From Betaproteobacteria bacterium (lineage in GTDB: Bacteria > Pseudomonadota > Gammaproteobacteria > Burkholderiales > SG8-41), in contig JAJTHX010000321.1 of the NCBI GenBank assembly GCA_021300125.1, forward strand, positions 1-15,703: DNA of 15,703 bases, in the 5' to 3' direction. A program made the translations under genes and the position numbers. Positions 1-7,325 of the stretch are shown one piece after another (within the stretch, counting starts at the first letter, position 1; every line of letters starts with the position of its first letter). The notes under the pieces were generated by a model. That model was not told the DNA's origin and did not search any database. It worked only from the letters and a program-made list of their open reading frames with translations.

Positions 1-1
1 A

Positions 2-298
2 AAGAAAGTCGAGGCCATCAATGTCGCGCCGGCAAACAGCAGCGAGGGCCGCAACAGGACCAGCCCCGACCTCGCGCGCCAGCGTAACAACCAGTACGAG
101 TCCTACAACGAGCAGCGCATGGAGGCGATGCGCGTCCAGCAGAAGGCGCGCGAGGATGCCGAGAGGGCCCGCGTCGACAGCTTGCGCGCCGAATGCAGCC
201 GCAACCGCGGCACCGACTGCGACAACCCCGAGACCCTTCGCCTGCTCGAAGCCCAGCGCCAGCCCGGCGGCCGCAACTTCCGCCCGCCGGCGCAGTAA
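2..298 (+). CDS. C-terminal part of a hypothetical protein (possibly DUF4124 family)
   Basis: The reading frame is open from the left edge to a TAA at 296-298; its start lies outside the window. The visible ~98 residues are hydrophilic and rich in Arg, Gln and Glu. They contain a charged stretch with helical character (around YNEQRMEAMRVQQKAREDAE), then two cysteines in a CSRNRGTDCDNPETLR segment and a Pro/Arg-rich tail. This tail resembles the C-termini of betaproteobacterial DUF4124-type envelope proteins, but the diagnostic N-terminal domain is not visible, so the family call is tentative. No function can be assigned. It converges on the LysR gene with 15 nt between the two stop codons, and no terminator is apparent there. 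The overlapping frame starting at 21 is a shadow. Confidence 0.6.
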   Translation, partial: KKVEAINVAPANSSEGRNRTSPDLARQRNNQYESYNEQRMEAMRVQQKAREDAERARVDSLRAECSRNRGTDCDNPETLRLLEAQRQPGGRNFRPPAQ

Positions 299-313
299 TC
301 AACGCAGCGCAGC

Positions 314-1234
314 TCAGCCCTTCCCCCGCCCCTCGCGCCGCGGCCCCGTCCAGCGTTTTTTCAGCATCGTCAGGAATTCCTGCGCCGCCGGCGACAGCGT
401 GACGCCCCTGCGGCGGATCACCGCCAGCGTGCGCGTGAGCCTGGGTTCCACCAGCGGCCGGCTGACCAGCCGCGCGTCGCGCTGGCCGGCGAGCGCCAGC
501 TCGGGCACCGCGATCACGCCGATGCCGGCGAGCGCCAGCGCCAGCCCGGTCGAAAAGGAGTGCTGCACTTCGTAGGTCCAGCGCTGGCGCGGCAGGTTGC
601 CGGGCAGGCCGAAGTCGAGCAGCGCGCGGTTGCCGCTGAGCCGGCCGACGGTGATCACCCGGTGCTGCTCGAGTTCGGCCCATTTCACGGTTTTCCTGCG
701 TGCCAGCAGATGATCGGGGTGGCAGGCGAGCACGAAGGGATCCTCGAACAAGGCCTCGGCCTCGATTTCAGGCGCATCCGCTCCAGACAGCGTGAGGCCG
801 AATTCCGCGTCGCCGCCCTGAACCGCCTGCAGCACTTCGTTGGCATGCAGGTCGAGAATGCGGATGCGGTTGTCGGGATGCTTGGCGCTGTAATCACGGA
901 TCACCGGCGGCAGCACGGTGAAGGCGGCGGTCGGCACGCAAGCCACGCTGACCTGCCCGGCGCCGCGCTTGGCCATGTCGCGCAGGCCGTCGAGCGACTG
1001 TGCCAGTTCCTCGATCAGCCGCCGGGCCTGGGGCAGGAAGTCGCGCCCCACCGCGGTCAGCCGAACCTTGCGCGTGGTGCGGTCGAGCAGGCGCACGCCG
1101 AGGCCCTGTTCGAGCTTGCTGATGCGCCGCGACAGCGCCGACTGCGACAGATGCAGTGCTTCGGCAGCCTGGTGGAAGCTGCCGAGTTCCGCGATGCGGG
1201 CAAAGGCCTGGAGGCCGGGAATGTCGAGGTTCAT
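314..1234 (-). CDS. LysR-type transcriptional regulator
   Basis: This is a LysR-family DNA-binding regulator, probably controlling the divergent tcuA-prpD-bug unit. The N-terminal winged helix-turn-helix spans about residues 5-63; the HTH core (SFHQAAEALHLSQSALSRRI) and the following LEQGLGVRLLDR are textbook for the family. The remainder (about 90-290) is the usual effector-binding/LysR-substrate domain. The length, 306 aa, is normal. I chose the ATG at 1234 because an AGG lies 8 nt upstream; a GTG at 1243 would add three residues (MPS). The coding strand faces away from tcuA across a 174-nt divergent region holding a near-palindrome and a promoter. That is the classic LTTR layout and supports local, co-inducer-dependent activation, with the pathway substrate or an intermediate the probable ligand. 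The family and position are seen directly; the target and ligand are inferred. Confidence 0.93.
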   Translation of the reverse strand: MNLDIPGLQAFARIAELGSFHQAAEALHLSQSALSRRISKLEQGLGVRLLDRTTRKVRLTAVGRDFLPQARRLIEELAQSLDGLRDMAKRGAGQVSVACVPTAAFTVLPPVIRDYSAKHPDNRIRILDLHANEVLQAVQGGDAEFGLTLSGADAPEIEAEALFEDPFVLACHPDHLLARRKTVKWAELEQHRVITVGRLSGNRALLDFGLPGNLPRQRWTYEVQHSFSTGLALALAGIGVIAVPELALAGQRDARLVSRPLVEPRLTRTLAVIRRRGVTLSPAAQEFLTMLKKRWTGPRREGRGKG

Positions 1235-1319
1235 GGACGGCACCTGCGCGGCGGTTCCGTTCGTCCCTGGCCAGGCTCAGGGTGAACAGTCCCGGTTGAT
1301 TGATGCAGAAAGGCGAAGA

Positions 1320-1351
1320 ATTATTGCAACAATCTCATTTTACTCATGAGT
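1320..1351. promoter_or_regulatory. Candidate LysR-regulator binding site (near-palindrome plus adjacent palindrome)
   Basis: ATTATTGCAACAAT at 1320-1333 is a 14-bp dyad with 6 of 7 matching pairs. It lies immediately upstream of the putative -35 of tcuA. A perfect 10-bp palindrome, ACTCATGAGT (1342-1351), overlaps the -35/spacer. A recognition site plus an activation site touching the -35 is the usual LTTR arrangement, although a strict T-N11-A box is not evident. Assignment to the adjacent LysR protein is inferred from position. Confidence 0.45.
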
Positions 1352-1367
1352 GGGACGCCGCGATAAT
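1339..1367 (+). promoter_or_regulatory. Sigma70-like promoter of the tcuA-prpD-bug unit
   Basis: A -35-like TTTACT (1339-1344) and a -10-like GATAAT (1362-1367) are separated by exactly 17 bp. The -10 matches 5 of 6 consensus bases and the -35 matches 4 of 6. The expected start near 1374 would leave a leader of about 35 nt containing the tcuA ribosome-binding site. The weak -35 fits an activator-dependent promoter. Confidence 0.5.
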
Positions 1368-1408
1368 GGCGGCCTTTCCGCTAAACGCCACTCCGAAAGG
1401 TCCACATC

Positions 1409-2896
1409 ATGCAACAAGAATTCGACGTCATTGTCGTTGGCAAAGGCAACGCCGCCATGTGTGCCGCGCTGTCCGCCCATGACCAGGGCGCCAAGGTCGC
1501 CATCCTCGAAGCCGCCTCCGAAGACGAAGGCGGCGGCAACAGCCGCTTCGCCGGCGGCGTGATGCGCTTTGCCTATGAAACCGTGGAAGACCTGCTCAAG
1601 GTCACCGACATCACCGAACAGGAAATCGCCGACACCGACTTCGGCACCAACACGCGCGAGGAATTCCTCGACAAGATCCACCAGCTCACCGCCTACCGCA
1701 CCGACCCCGACCTCTCCGAGTACCTGGTCAACGAAAGCCTGCCGACGATGATCTGGCTGCGCGAAAAGGGCGTGAAGTTCGTGCCCAACTGGGGCCGCCA
1801 GTCGGCGGTGGTGGACGGCAAGCGCCGGTTCTTCGGCAACATGCCGATCGAGGCCCATGGCGGCGGTGCCGGCTTGGTCGAATACCTGAACAAGGCGGTG
1901 AAAAAAGCCGGCATCCCGGTGTTTTTCGAGACCCGCGCGATCAAGCTGATCTATGACGGCGCCACCGTCGGCGGCGTGCAGGTTCGGCAGAAGGGCAAGT
2001 CCTTCGAGATGAAGGCGAAAGCCGTGGTGCTGGCCTGCGGCGGCTTCGAGGCCAACCCCGAGATGCGCGCGCGCTACCTCGGCCCGGGCTGGGAACTGGC
2101 CAAGGTGCGCGGCACCCGCTTCAACGTCGGCGACGGGCTGAAGATGGCGCTCGATATCGGCGCCGCGCCCTACGGCAACTGGTCGGGCTGCCATGCCACC
2201 GGCTGGGACCGCTACGCGCCGGAATTCGGCGACGTCAGCGTCGGCGACCAGTTCCAGAAGCACAGCTACATCTTCGGACTGCTGATCAACTCGGAAGGCA
2301 AGCGCTTCGTCGACGAAGGCTACGACTTCCACTCCTTCACCTACGCCAAGTACGGCGGCGAGGTGCTCAAGCAGCCGGGCCAGTTCGCCTGGCAGGTGTT
2401 CGATTCGAAAGTCACCAAGCTGCTGCGCTCGGAATACCGCATCAAGTTCGTGACCAAGGTCAGCGCCAACACGCTGGAAGAACTGGCGACCAAGCTCGAG
2501 GGTGTGAACGGCGAGCAGTTCCTGAAAACCGTGCGCGAGTACAACGCCGCGGTGAAAAAGGACGTGCCCTTCAACCACGTGATCAAGGACGGCAAGTGCA
2601 CGGTCGGCATCGAACCGCCGAAATCAAACTGGGCACAGCCGCTCGACACGCCGCCCTATGACGCCTACGCCACGACCTGCGGCATCACCTTCACCTTCGG
2701 CGGCCTGCGCATCGACAAGGAGAGCGGCCAGGTGGTCGATTCCAACCAGATTCCGATTCCCGGGCTCTACTGCGCCGGCGAAATGGTCGGCGGCCTGTTC
2801 TACTTCAACTACCCCAGCGGCACCGGCCTGGTGTCTGGCGCGGTGTTCGGCAAGCTTGCCGGCACCTCCGCCGGCAAGGCCGCCATGCAGGGCTGA
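1409..2896 (+). CDS. tcuA: TcuA-like FAD-dependent dehydrogenase (tricarballylate dehydrogenase/fumarate reductase flavoprotein family)
   Basis: A flavoprotein of 495 aa in the fumarate-reductase/FAD_binding_2 superfamily; the overall pattern most resembles TcuA, which oxidises tricarballylate to cis-aconitate. The N-terminal dinucleotide fold is FDVIVVGKGNAA (5-16) with an acidic E34 after the second strand, followed by GGGNSRFAGG (41-50). The catalytic-domain segment GITFTFGGLRID and the C-terminal FAD-binding GLYCAGEM (452-459) and NYPSGTGL (467-474) are typical. There is no signal peptide, so it is probably cytoplasmic. The ATG at 1409 has a good Shine-Dalgarno (GAAAGG, 1395-1400). It heads the operon; prpD copy 1 follows after 5 nt. 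TcuB, the Fe-S/haem protein that reoxidises TcuA, is not next to it, so the electron acceptor is unknown. The family is secure; tricarballylate as substrate is only a hypothesis, and 3-ketosteroid-type or other carboxylate oxidations are alternatives. Confidence 0.85.
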   Translation: MQQEFDVIVVGKGNAAMCAALSAHDQGAKVAILEAASEDEGGGNSRFAGGVMRFAYETVEDLLKVTDITEQEIADTDFGTNTREEFLDKIHQLTAYRTDPDLSEYLVNESLPTMIWLREKGVKFVPNWGRQSAVVDGKRRFFGNMPIEAHGGGAGLVEYLNKAVKKAGIPVFFETRAIKLIYDGATVGGVQVRQKGKSFEMKAKAVVLACGGFEANPEMRARYLGPGWELAKVRGTRFNVGDGLKMALDIGAAPYGNWSGCHATGWDRYAPEFGDVSVGDQFQKHSYIFGLLINSEGKRFVDEGYDFHSFTYAKYGGEVLKQPGQFAWQVFDSKVTKLLRSEYRIKFVTKVSANTLEELATKLEGVNGEQFLKTVREYNAAVKKDVPFNHVIKDGKCTVGIEPPKSNWAQPLDTPPYDAYATTCGITFTFGGLRIDKESGQVVDSNQIPIPGLYCAGEMVGGLFYFNYPSGTGLVSGAVFGKLAGTSAGKAAMQG

Positions 2897-2901
2897 GCGC
2901 A

Positions 2902-4341
2902 ATGTCCTCGAACAAGCCGCCGCTGCTCGCCGATGCCACCCGCGACCTCGCGCGTTTCGGCGCGGCGTTGCGCTACGGGGACATTCCCGCCGAGGCGATT
3001 GCGCGCATCAAGCTGTCGCTGCTCGACAGCCTGGGCTGCTGCCTTTTTGGCGCGACGCTGCCGTGGACGCGCAAGGTCGCCGAACTCGCCGATGCCGAAC
3101 AGGCAAAACCCGTCGCCACGCTGATCGGGCTGGGCCGCAAGACTTCGCCGGCACTCGCCGCGCTGGTCAACGGCACCTCGGGCCATGCCTTCGAGCTCGA
3201 CGACATCCACAAGGAATCCATCGTCCATGCCGGCTCGATCGCCACGCCGGTGGCGCTGAACCTCGCGGAAGCGGAATCACAGAAAAGCGGCAGCGCCGTT
3301 TCCGGCCGTGACCTGCTGACCGCGATGGTCGCCGGCTACGAGATCGGCCACCGCGTCGGCAATGCCGCGACGATGAGCCTGTTTTTCCGCGGCTTTCATC
3401 CGCAGGGCACGTCCGGCGCCTTCGTCGCCGCCGCCACCGCGGCGCGCATGCTGAACCTCGACGCCGCGCAGTTCCAGCATGCGCTGGGCATGGCCGGCTC
3501 GCAGGCCGGCGGCCTGATGGCGGCGCAGGAAGGCGCGATGGTCAAGCGCTTCCACAGCGGCCGCGCCGCGCAAAGCGGCATCTATGCAGCACAGCTGGCC
3601 TCGCGCGGATTTACCGGCATCCTCGATGCGCTCGAAGCGCCCTACGGTGGTTACCTGTCGACGTATTCCGACAAACCGAATCCCTCGCGCCTGACCGATG
3701 GACTCGGGCGTGACGGCCTGGGCAAGACCTGGGAAACGCTCAACGTCGGCTACAAGCCGCATGCCAGCGTGACCAGCATCCACAGCGCACTCGATGCGCT
3801 GGCCGAACTGATGCAACAGCACCGGCTCAAGGCCAGTGACATCGCGAAAGTCGAAGCCGGCCTGTCGCCGATGACCCATGTGCACTGCGCCTGGGAATAC
3901 AAGGCGCAGGGCGTCACCGCAGCGCAGATGAACCTCTACTACGGCATGGCGGTGATCGCGCTCGACGGCGCGGCCTTCACCGAACAGTTCCGCGAAGCGC
4001 GGCTGGCCGACCCGCAGATCCTCGACTTCATCACGCGCATCACCGCCACCGTCGATCCCGGGATCGAGCAGATGGGCGCGCCCTTCCGCCATGCCTCGCG
4101 CGTGGTGATCACCACGCGCGACGGCAAGCGCCACGAGAAGCTCGCCCTGCACCGCCGCGGCAGCCCGGAGAATCCGCTGGCGCCGGAGGAAGTCGTGCAC
4201 AAGTTCCGCAATGTCGTGGCGCCGTGCATGGCAAAAGCCGATGCCGAGCGCATCATCGCCACCGTTGACCGTTGCGAGCAACTCGCCGACATCGGCGAAC
4301 TGGCCCGCCTCGTCGGCGCCGCAGTGCAGCTGCCGAAATAA
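2902..4341 (+). CDS. MmgE/PrpD family protein, copy 1
   Basis: A member (479 aa) of the family that includes 2-methylcitrate dehydratase (PrpD), cis-aconitate decarboxylase (ACOD1/CAD) and iminodisuccinate epimerase. Visible family landmarks are FELDDIH (97-103), the conserved His in VHAG (H109), FHPQGTSG (H166), the catalytic-type Lys in GAMVKRFH (K215) and the Lys in YKPH (K285). These correspond to active-site Asp/His/Lys positions known from ACOD1. All are present, so the enzyme looks intact. The protein is soluble with no signal peptide. The ATG lies 5 nt after the tcuA stop, with an AGGG inside the tcuA end, indicating translational coupling. A reaction on a di- or tricarboxylate is expected; the exact reaction (dehydration, decarboxylation or epimerisation) cannot be decided from the sequence. 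Confidence 0.92.
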   Translation: MSSNKPPLLADATRDLARFGAALRYGDIPAEAIARIKLSLLDSLGCCLFGATLPWTRKVAELADAEQAKPVATLIGLGRKTSPALAALVNGTSGHAFELDDIHKESIVHAGSIATPVALNLAEAESQKSGSAVSGRDLLTAMVAGYEIGHRVGNAATMSLFFRGFHPQGTSGAFVAAATAARMLNLDAAQFQHALGMAGSQAGGLMAAQEGAMVKRFHSGRAAQSGIYAAQLASRGFTGILDALEAPYGGYLSTYSDKPNPSRLTDGLGRDGLGKTWETLNVGYKPHASVTSIHSALDALAELMQQHRLKASDIAKVEAGLSPMTHVHCAWEYKAQGVTAAQMNLYYGMAVIALDGAAFTEQFREARLADPQILDFITRITATVDPGIEQMGAPFRHASRVVITTRDGKRHEKLALHRRGSPENPLAPEEVVHKFRNVVAPCMAKADAERIIATVDRCEQLADIGELARLVGAAVQLPK

Positions 4342-4392
4342 TATAACCCATTGTTCTAATTGAATAATTAATCACCCACAGGAACCGCCGTC
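4342..4392 (+). promoter_or_regulatory. AT-rich intercistronic spacer with dyad and RBS
   Basis: This 51-nt gap is strikingly A/T-rich compared with its flanks. It holds the dyad TAATTGAATAATTA (4357-4370) and the half-sites ATTGTT (4350-4355) and AATAAT (4363-4368). The same half-sites form the dyad upstream of tcuA, there with a 2-nt spacer instead of 7. An AGGAA sequence (4380-4384), 8 nt before the ATG, is the ribosome-binding site for prpD copy 2. No convincing -35/-10 pair is seen. Confidence 0.3.
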
Positions 4393-5790
4393 ATGGCCCA
4401 GCAAGCAAACAGCGTCCATCCCTACACCCGCGACATCGCAACATTCGTGTCCGGCCTGACCTATGAGCAGATTCCGGAGCACGTGCGCCACCGCAACAAG
4501 CTGCTGATGCTCGACTCGCTGGGCTGCGCGCTCTACGGCGCCGACCTCGAATGGAGCCGCATCCTGCAGGACAAGCTGGGTGCGGTGGATGCCACCCGCC
4601 AGTGCAGCGTCTGGGGCACCAGCAAAAAACTGTCCGCGCCGCATGCCGCACTGGTCAACGGCACCCAGGTCCAGGGTTTTGAACTCGACGACGTGCATCG
4701 CGCGGGCGTGCTGCATGTCGGCGCCGTGGTGCTGCCGGCGCTGATCTCCGTCTCCGAACTGAAGCCCGGCATGAGCGGCAAGGAATTCCTGACCGCCTCG
4801 GTCGCCGGCTACGAAATCGGGCCGCGCGTCGGCCTGTGCATGGGTCCGGCGCACATCGCCTCGGGCTGGCACTCGGGTGCGACGCTGGGCGTGTTCTCCG
4901 CCGCCGCGGGCGCGGCGCGCGGCCTCAAGCTCGATGTCGAAAAAACCGTGCACGCACTGGGCATCGCCGGCACCCAGGCCGCCGGCCTGATGGCGGCGCA
5001 GTTCGGCGCCATGGTCAAGCGCATGCATGCGGGCCGCTCCTCGCAGTCCGGCCTCTACGGCGCGCTGTTCGCGGAAGCCGGCTTCACCGGCATCATCGAT
5101 GTGCTGGAGAACCCCTATGGCGGCTTCTGCTCGACCATGTCGCAGTCGAAGGACAAGTTCAACCTGAAGGAGCTCACGGCTGGCTTCGGCGAAGTCTGGC
5201 AGACCATGGGCATCGCACTGAAATTCTATGCCTGCGTCGGCAGCAACCACACCACGCTCGACGCGCTGCGCGACATGGATGCCGAGCGGCCCTTCACCGC
5301 CAGGGACGTGAAAAAGGTGGTTGTTTACGGTTCCGAGGTCACCGTGCACCACGTCGGCTGGCCGTACGAGCCGCAGGGCCTCACCTCCGCACAGCTCAAC
5401 CTGCCCTACTGCATCGGCACCTGGCTGCTGGAAAAGGACTGCTTCGTCGACCAGTTCACCGAGGCGATGGTGGCCGATCCGGCACGTATCGCCGAGTCCC
5501 GTAAAGTCGAAGTGCTGCACGATCCGGCGATCACCGCGCTCGGCGCCAAGATGCGCCACAAGGTCAACGTCGAGCTGCATCTGAACGACGGCACGGTGAT
5601 GAAGCGCACCGTCGAATCCGCACGCGGCAGCGAATTCCGCTTTGCCAGCGACGCCGAGATCATCGGGAAATTCGAGAAGCTGGCGGTGAAGGTGCTGCCG
5701 AAGTCCAAGGTCGAGCAACTGCGCGACGCGGTGATGGGCATCGAGAAACTGCCCGACGCCACCGTGCTGTCGAAGTTGCTGAGCGCCTGA
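4393..5790 (+). CDS. MmgE/PrpD family protein, copy 2
   Basis: The second tandem member of the MmgE/PrpD family, 465 aa. It keeps the family landmarks: FELDDVH (96-102), LHVGAV (H108), GWHSGAT (H160), GAMVKRMH (K209) and the Lys of LKFYAC (K277), followed by the SAQLNLPY segment. It is clearly homologous to copy 1 (shared FELDD and GAMVKR blocks, and GLMAAQ followed by a small linker), yet diverged throughout. It is therefore an old duplication or separate recruitment rather than a recent copy. The start is well supported by the AGGAA ribosome-binding site 8 nt upstream. Co-transcription with tcuA and copy 1 is likely, although the 51-nt A/T-rich gap could carry extra regulation. It acts in the cytoplasm on an unknown carboxylate substrate and could work as a homodimer or together with copy 1. 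Confidence 0.92.
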   Translation: MAQQANSVHPYTRDIATFVSGLTYEQIPEHVRHRNKLLMLDSLGCALYGADLEWSRILQDKLGAVDATRQCSVWGTSKKLSAPHAALVNGTQVQGFELDDVHRAGVLHVGAVVLPALISVSELKPGMSGKEFLTASVAGYEIGPRVGLCMGPAHIASGWHSGATLGVFSAAAGAARGLKLDVEKTVHALGIAGTQAAGLMAAQFGAMVKRMHAGRSSQSGLYGALFAEAGFTGIIDVLENPYGGFCSTMSQSKDKFNLKELTAGFGEVWQTMGIALKFYACVGSNHTTLDALRDMDAERPFTARDVKKVVVYGSEVTVHHVGWPYEPQGLTSAQLNLPYCIGTWLLEKDCFVDQFTEAMVADPARIAESRKVEVLHDPAITALGAKMRHKVNVELHLNDGTVMKRTVESARGSEFRFASDAEIIGKFEKLAVKVLPKSKVEQLRDAVMGIEKLPDATVLSKLLSA

Positions 5791-5800
5791 TCACCTCACT

Positions 5801-5897
5801 CCCTCTCCCCGCAGGCGGGGAGAGGGTCGGGGTGTGGGGTAACCAGGAGCTTCCCCTACCCTCACCCTGCCCTCTCCCGCCCCAAGGCGGGAGAGGG
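5801..5897. repeat. REP-like twin-hairpin element (BIME-like)
   Basis: Two near-perfect hairpins share the same stem design. The first pairs CCCTCTCCCCGC (5801-5812) with 5815-5826, leaving a 2-nt loop. The second pairs CCCTCTCCCGCC (5870-5881) with 5886-5897, leaving a CCAA loop. Between them, GGGTCGGGGTGTGGGG (5824-5839) and TTCCCCTACCCTCACC (5851-5866) are themselves imperfectly complementary, so the whole element can fold as one large dyad. This is the architecture of dispersed REP/BIME elements in proteobacteria. Lying within the operon, it could protect the upstream mRNA from 3' exonucleases or lower expression of downstream genes. No T tract follows either stem, so it is not an intrinsic terminator. 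Confidence 0.8.
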
Positions 5898-5919
5898 TAT
5901 TGCCTCATTAGAGCACGCC

Positions 5920-7284
5920 ATGACCAATCCCTCGAATGTAAAAACCGCCGCGCGCACGCTGGCCGAATTCGCCGCCGGCCTGCGTTACGAAGACATCCCT
6001 CAACCGGCGCGCGAGCGCGCGCGCCAGTGCATCATCGACACCAGCGGCGCGGCGTTGTTTGGTTCCCGCCTGCCGTGGAGCCGAATCGTCGCCGGCCACG
6101 CACAGCACTGCGGCGGTAGCGGCGCCAGCCGCGTCATCGGCACCGCGCTCAACGTAGCGGCGCCGGCGGCGGCACTCGCCAACGGCGTCGCCTCGCACGC
6201 CTTTGAACTCGACGGCCTGCGCAAGCCCAGCGCCGGCGTGCATCCGGGTGCCATCCTGTGGCCCGCGGCGCTGGCCGCCGGTGAGGCGCAGGGCGCCGAC
6301 GGCAAGGCCCTGCTTACTGCCTTTGTGGCCGGGGCCGAGGTGATGTTCCGCATCGGCCTCGCGGCGAAGCAGACCACCGAATCGCTGGGCTTTCACGCCC
6401 CAGGCGCCAACGGCCCCTTCGGCTCGGCCATCGTCGCCGGCAAGCTGCTCGGACTCGGTGCCGACCAACTGACCCAGGCCATGGGTATCGCCGGCTCGAT
6501 GGGCGGCGGCCTGCTGGCCTTTGCCAAGGCCGGCAACGGCGCGATGGTGAAACGCCTGCACATGGGCCGTGCCGCCGAAGCCGGGGTCGTCGCCGCGCTG
6601 CTGGCCCGTGACGGCTACGAGGGCCCGGACACGGTGCTTGAGGGGAAGTACGGCTACCTTGAAGCCTATGCCCGTGACGGCGATGCCGCCGAGTTCACCC
6701 GGAACCTCGGCACCCACTACGACATCGTCTACGCCTGCCTCAAGCGCTACGCTTGCCACATCACCGCGCACACGCCCGTGCAGTCGCTGCAGGAACTGCG
6801 CGCCGAGCACGGCTTTGACGGCGACGCGGTGGCGCAGCTGACGGTGCATGCCCGCCACAAGATCCTGTCGCATCACGACATCCGCGAGCCGCGCGACGTC
6901 GCCGGCGCGCAGTACAGCGTGCCCTTCTGCGCGGCAATTGCGCTCTACTACGACGTCAACGACCCGCTGGCCTTCTCCGAAACCGCACTCAACGACCCGC
7001 GCGTGCGCGCGCTGGCGAAAAGGCTGCAGGTCATCGAGATGGGTGAGCAGGAACAGGGCGGCGCCTGGGCGACACGGGTCGAGGTTGAACTGAAGGACGG
7101 CCGCCGCTTCAGCCGCTTCGCCGAGGAATTCAAGGGCACGCCGGCCTCGCCGCTGTCGGCGGAGGAACTGAAGACCAAGTTCCTGCGCATGGCCTCGGCG
7201 CACGCCCAGGCCGCGTCCCTGCACGAACAGCTCGCCACGCTGGAGAATCTCGGCGACTGCCGACGGCTTGCGATCGCCACTTGA
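5920..7284 (+). CDS. MmgE/PrpD family protein, copy 3 (altered DDxH motif)
   Basis: The third tandem MmgE/PrpD member, 454 aa. It keeps the second-domain His (GFHAPG, H159), the Lys in GAMVKRLH (K211), the Lys and His in LKRYACH (K275, H280) and the VHPGAI His (H108). However, the FELDDxH block of copies 1 and 2 reads FELDGLR here (95-101), replacing the second Asp by Gly and the His by Arg. One extra residue separates this block from H108. The change may alter substrate choice or chemistry, or leave a non-catalytic partner. The ATG at 5920 lacks a strong Shine-Dalgarno (only a weak GAG), and the REP-like element lies just upstream, so this gene may be translated less than copies 1 and 2. There is no frameshift or truncation; the frame is maintained and carries normal codon bias. 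Confidence 0.9.
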   Translation: MTNPSNVKTAARTLAEFAAGLRYEDIPQPARERARQCIIDTSGAALFGSRLPWSRIVAGHAQHCGGSGASRVIGTALNVAAPAAALANGVASHAFELDGLRKPSAGVHPGAILWPAALAAGEAQGADGKALLTAFVAGAEVMFRIGLAAKQTTESLGFHAPGANGPFGSAIVAGKLLGLGADQLTQAMGIAGSMGGGLLAFAKAGNGAMVKRLHMGRAAEAGVVAALLARDGYEGPDTVLEGKYGYLEAYARDGDAAEFTRNLGTHYDIVYACLKRYACHITAHTPVQSLQELRAEHGFDGDAVAQLTVHARHKILSHHDIREPRDVAGAQYSVPFCAAIALYYDVNDPLAFSETALNDPRVRALAKRLQVIEMGEQEQGGAWATRVEVELKDGRRFSRFAEEFKGTPASPLSAEELKTKFLRMASAHAQAASLHEQLATLENLGDCRRLAIAT

Positions 7285-7325
7285 AACAGAACACGCTGCA
7301 ACCATAAAAAAACACGAGGAGCCCC

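Noticed and set aside
1340..2578. A 412-codon minus-strand open frame antisense to tcuA
   Set aside because: Composition is typical of a shadow frame (His, Val, Ala, Gly rich, no domain), and the opposite strand encodes a motif-complete flavoprotein.
5660..5908. An 82-codon minus-strand frame with GGRGQGEG and LSPPAGRG segments
   Set aside because: The peptide is simply the translation of the REP-like hairpins plus the prpD copy 2 tail; such peptides are common mis-annotations of repeats.
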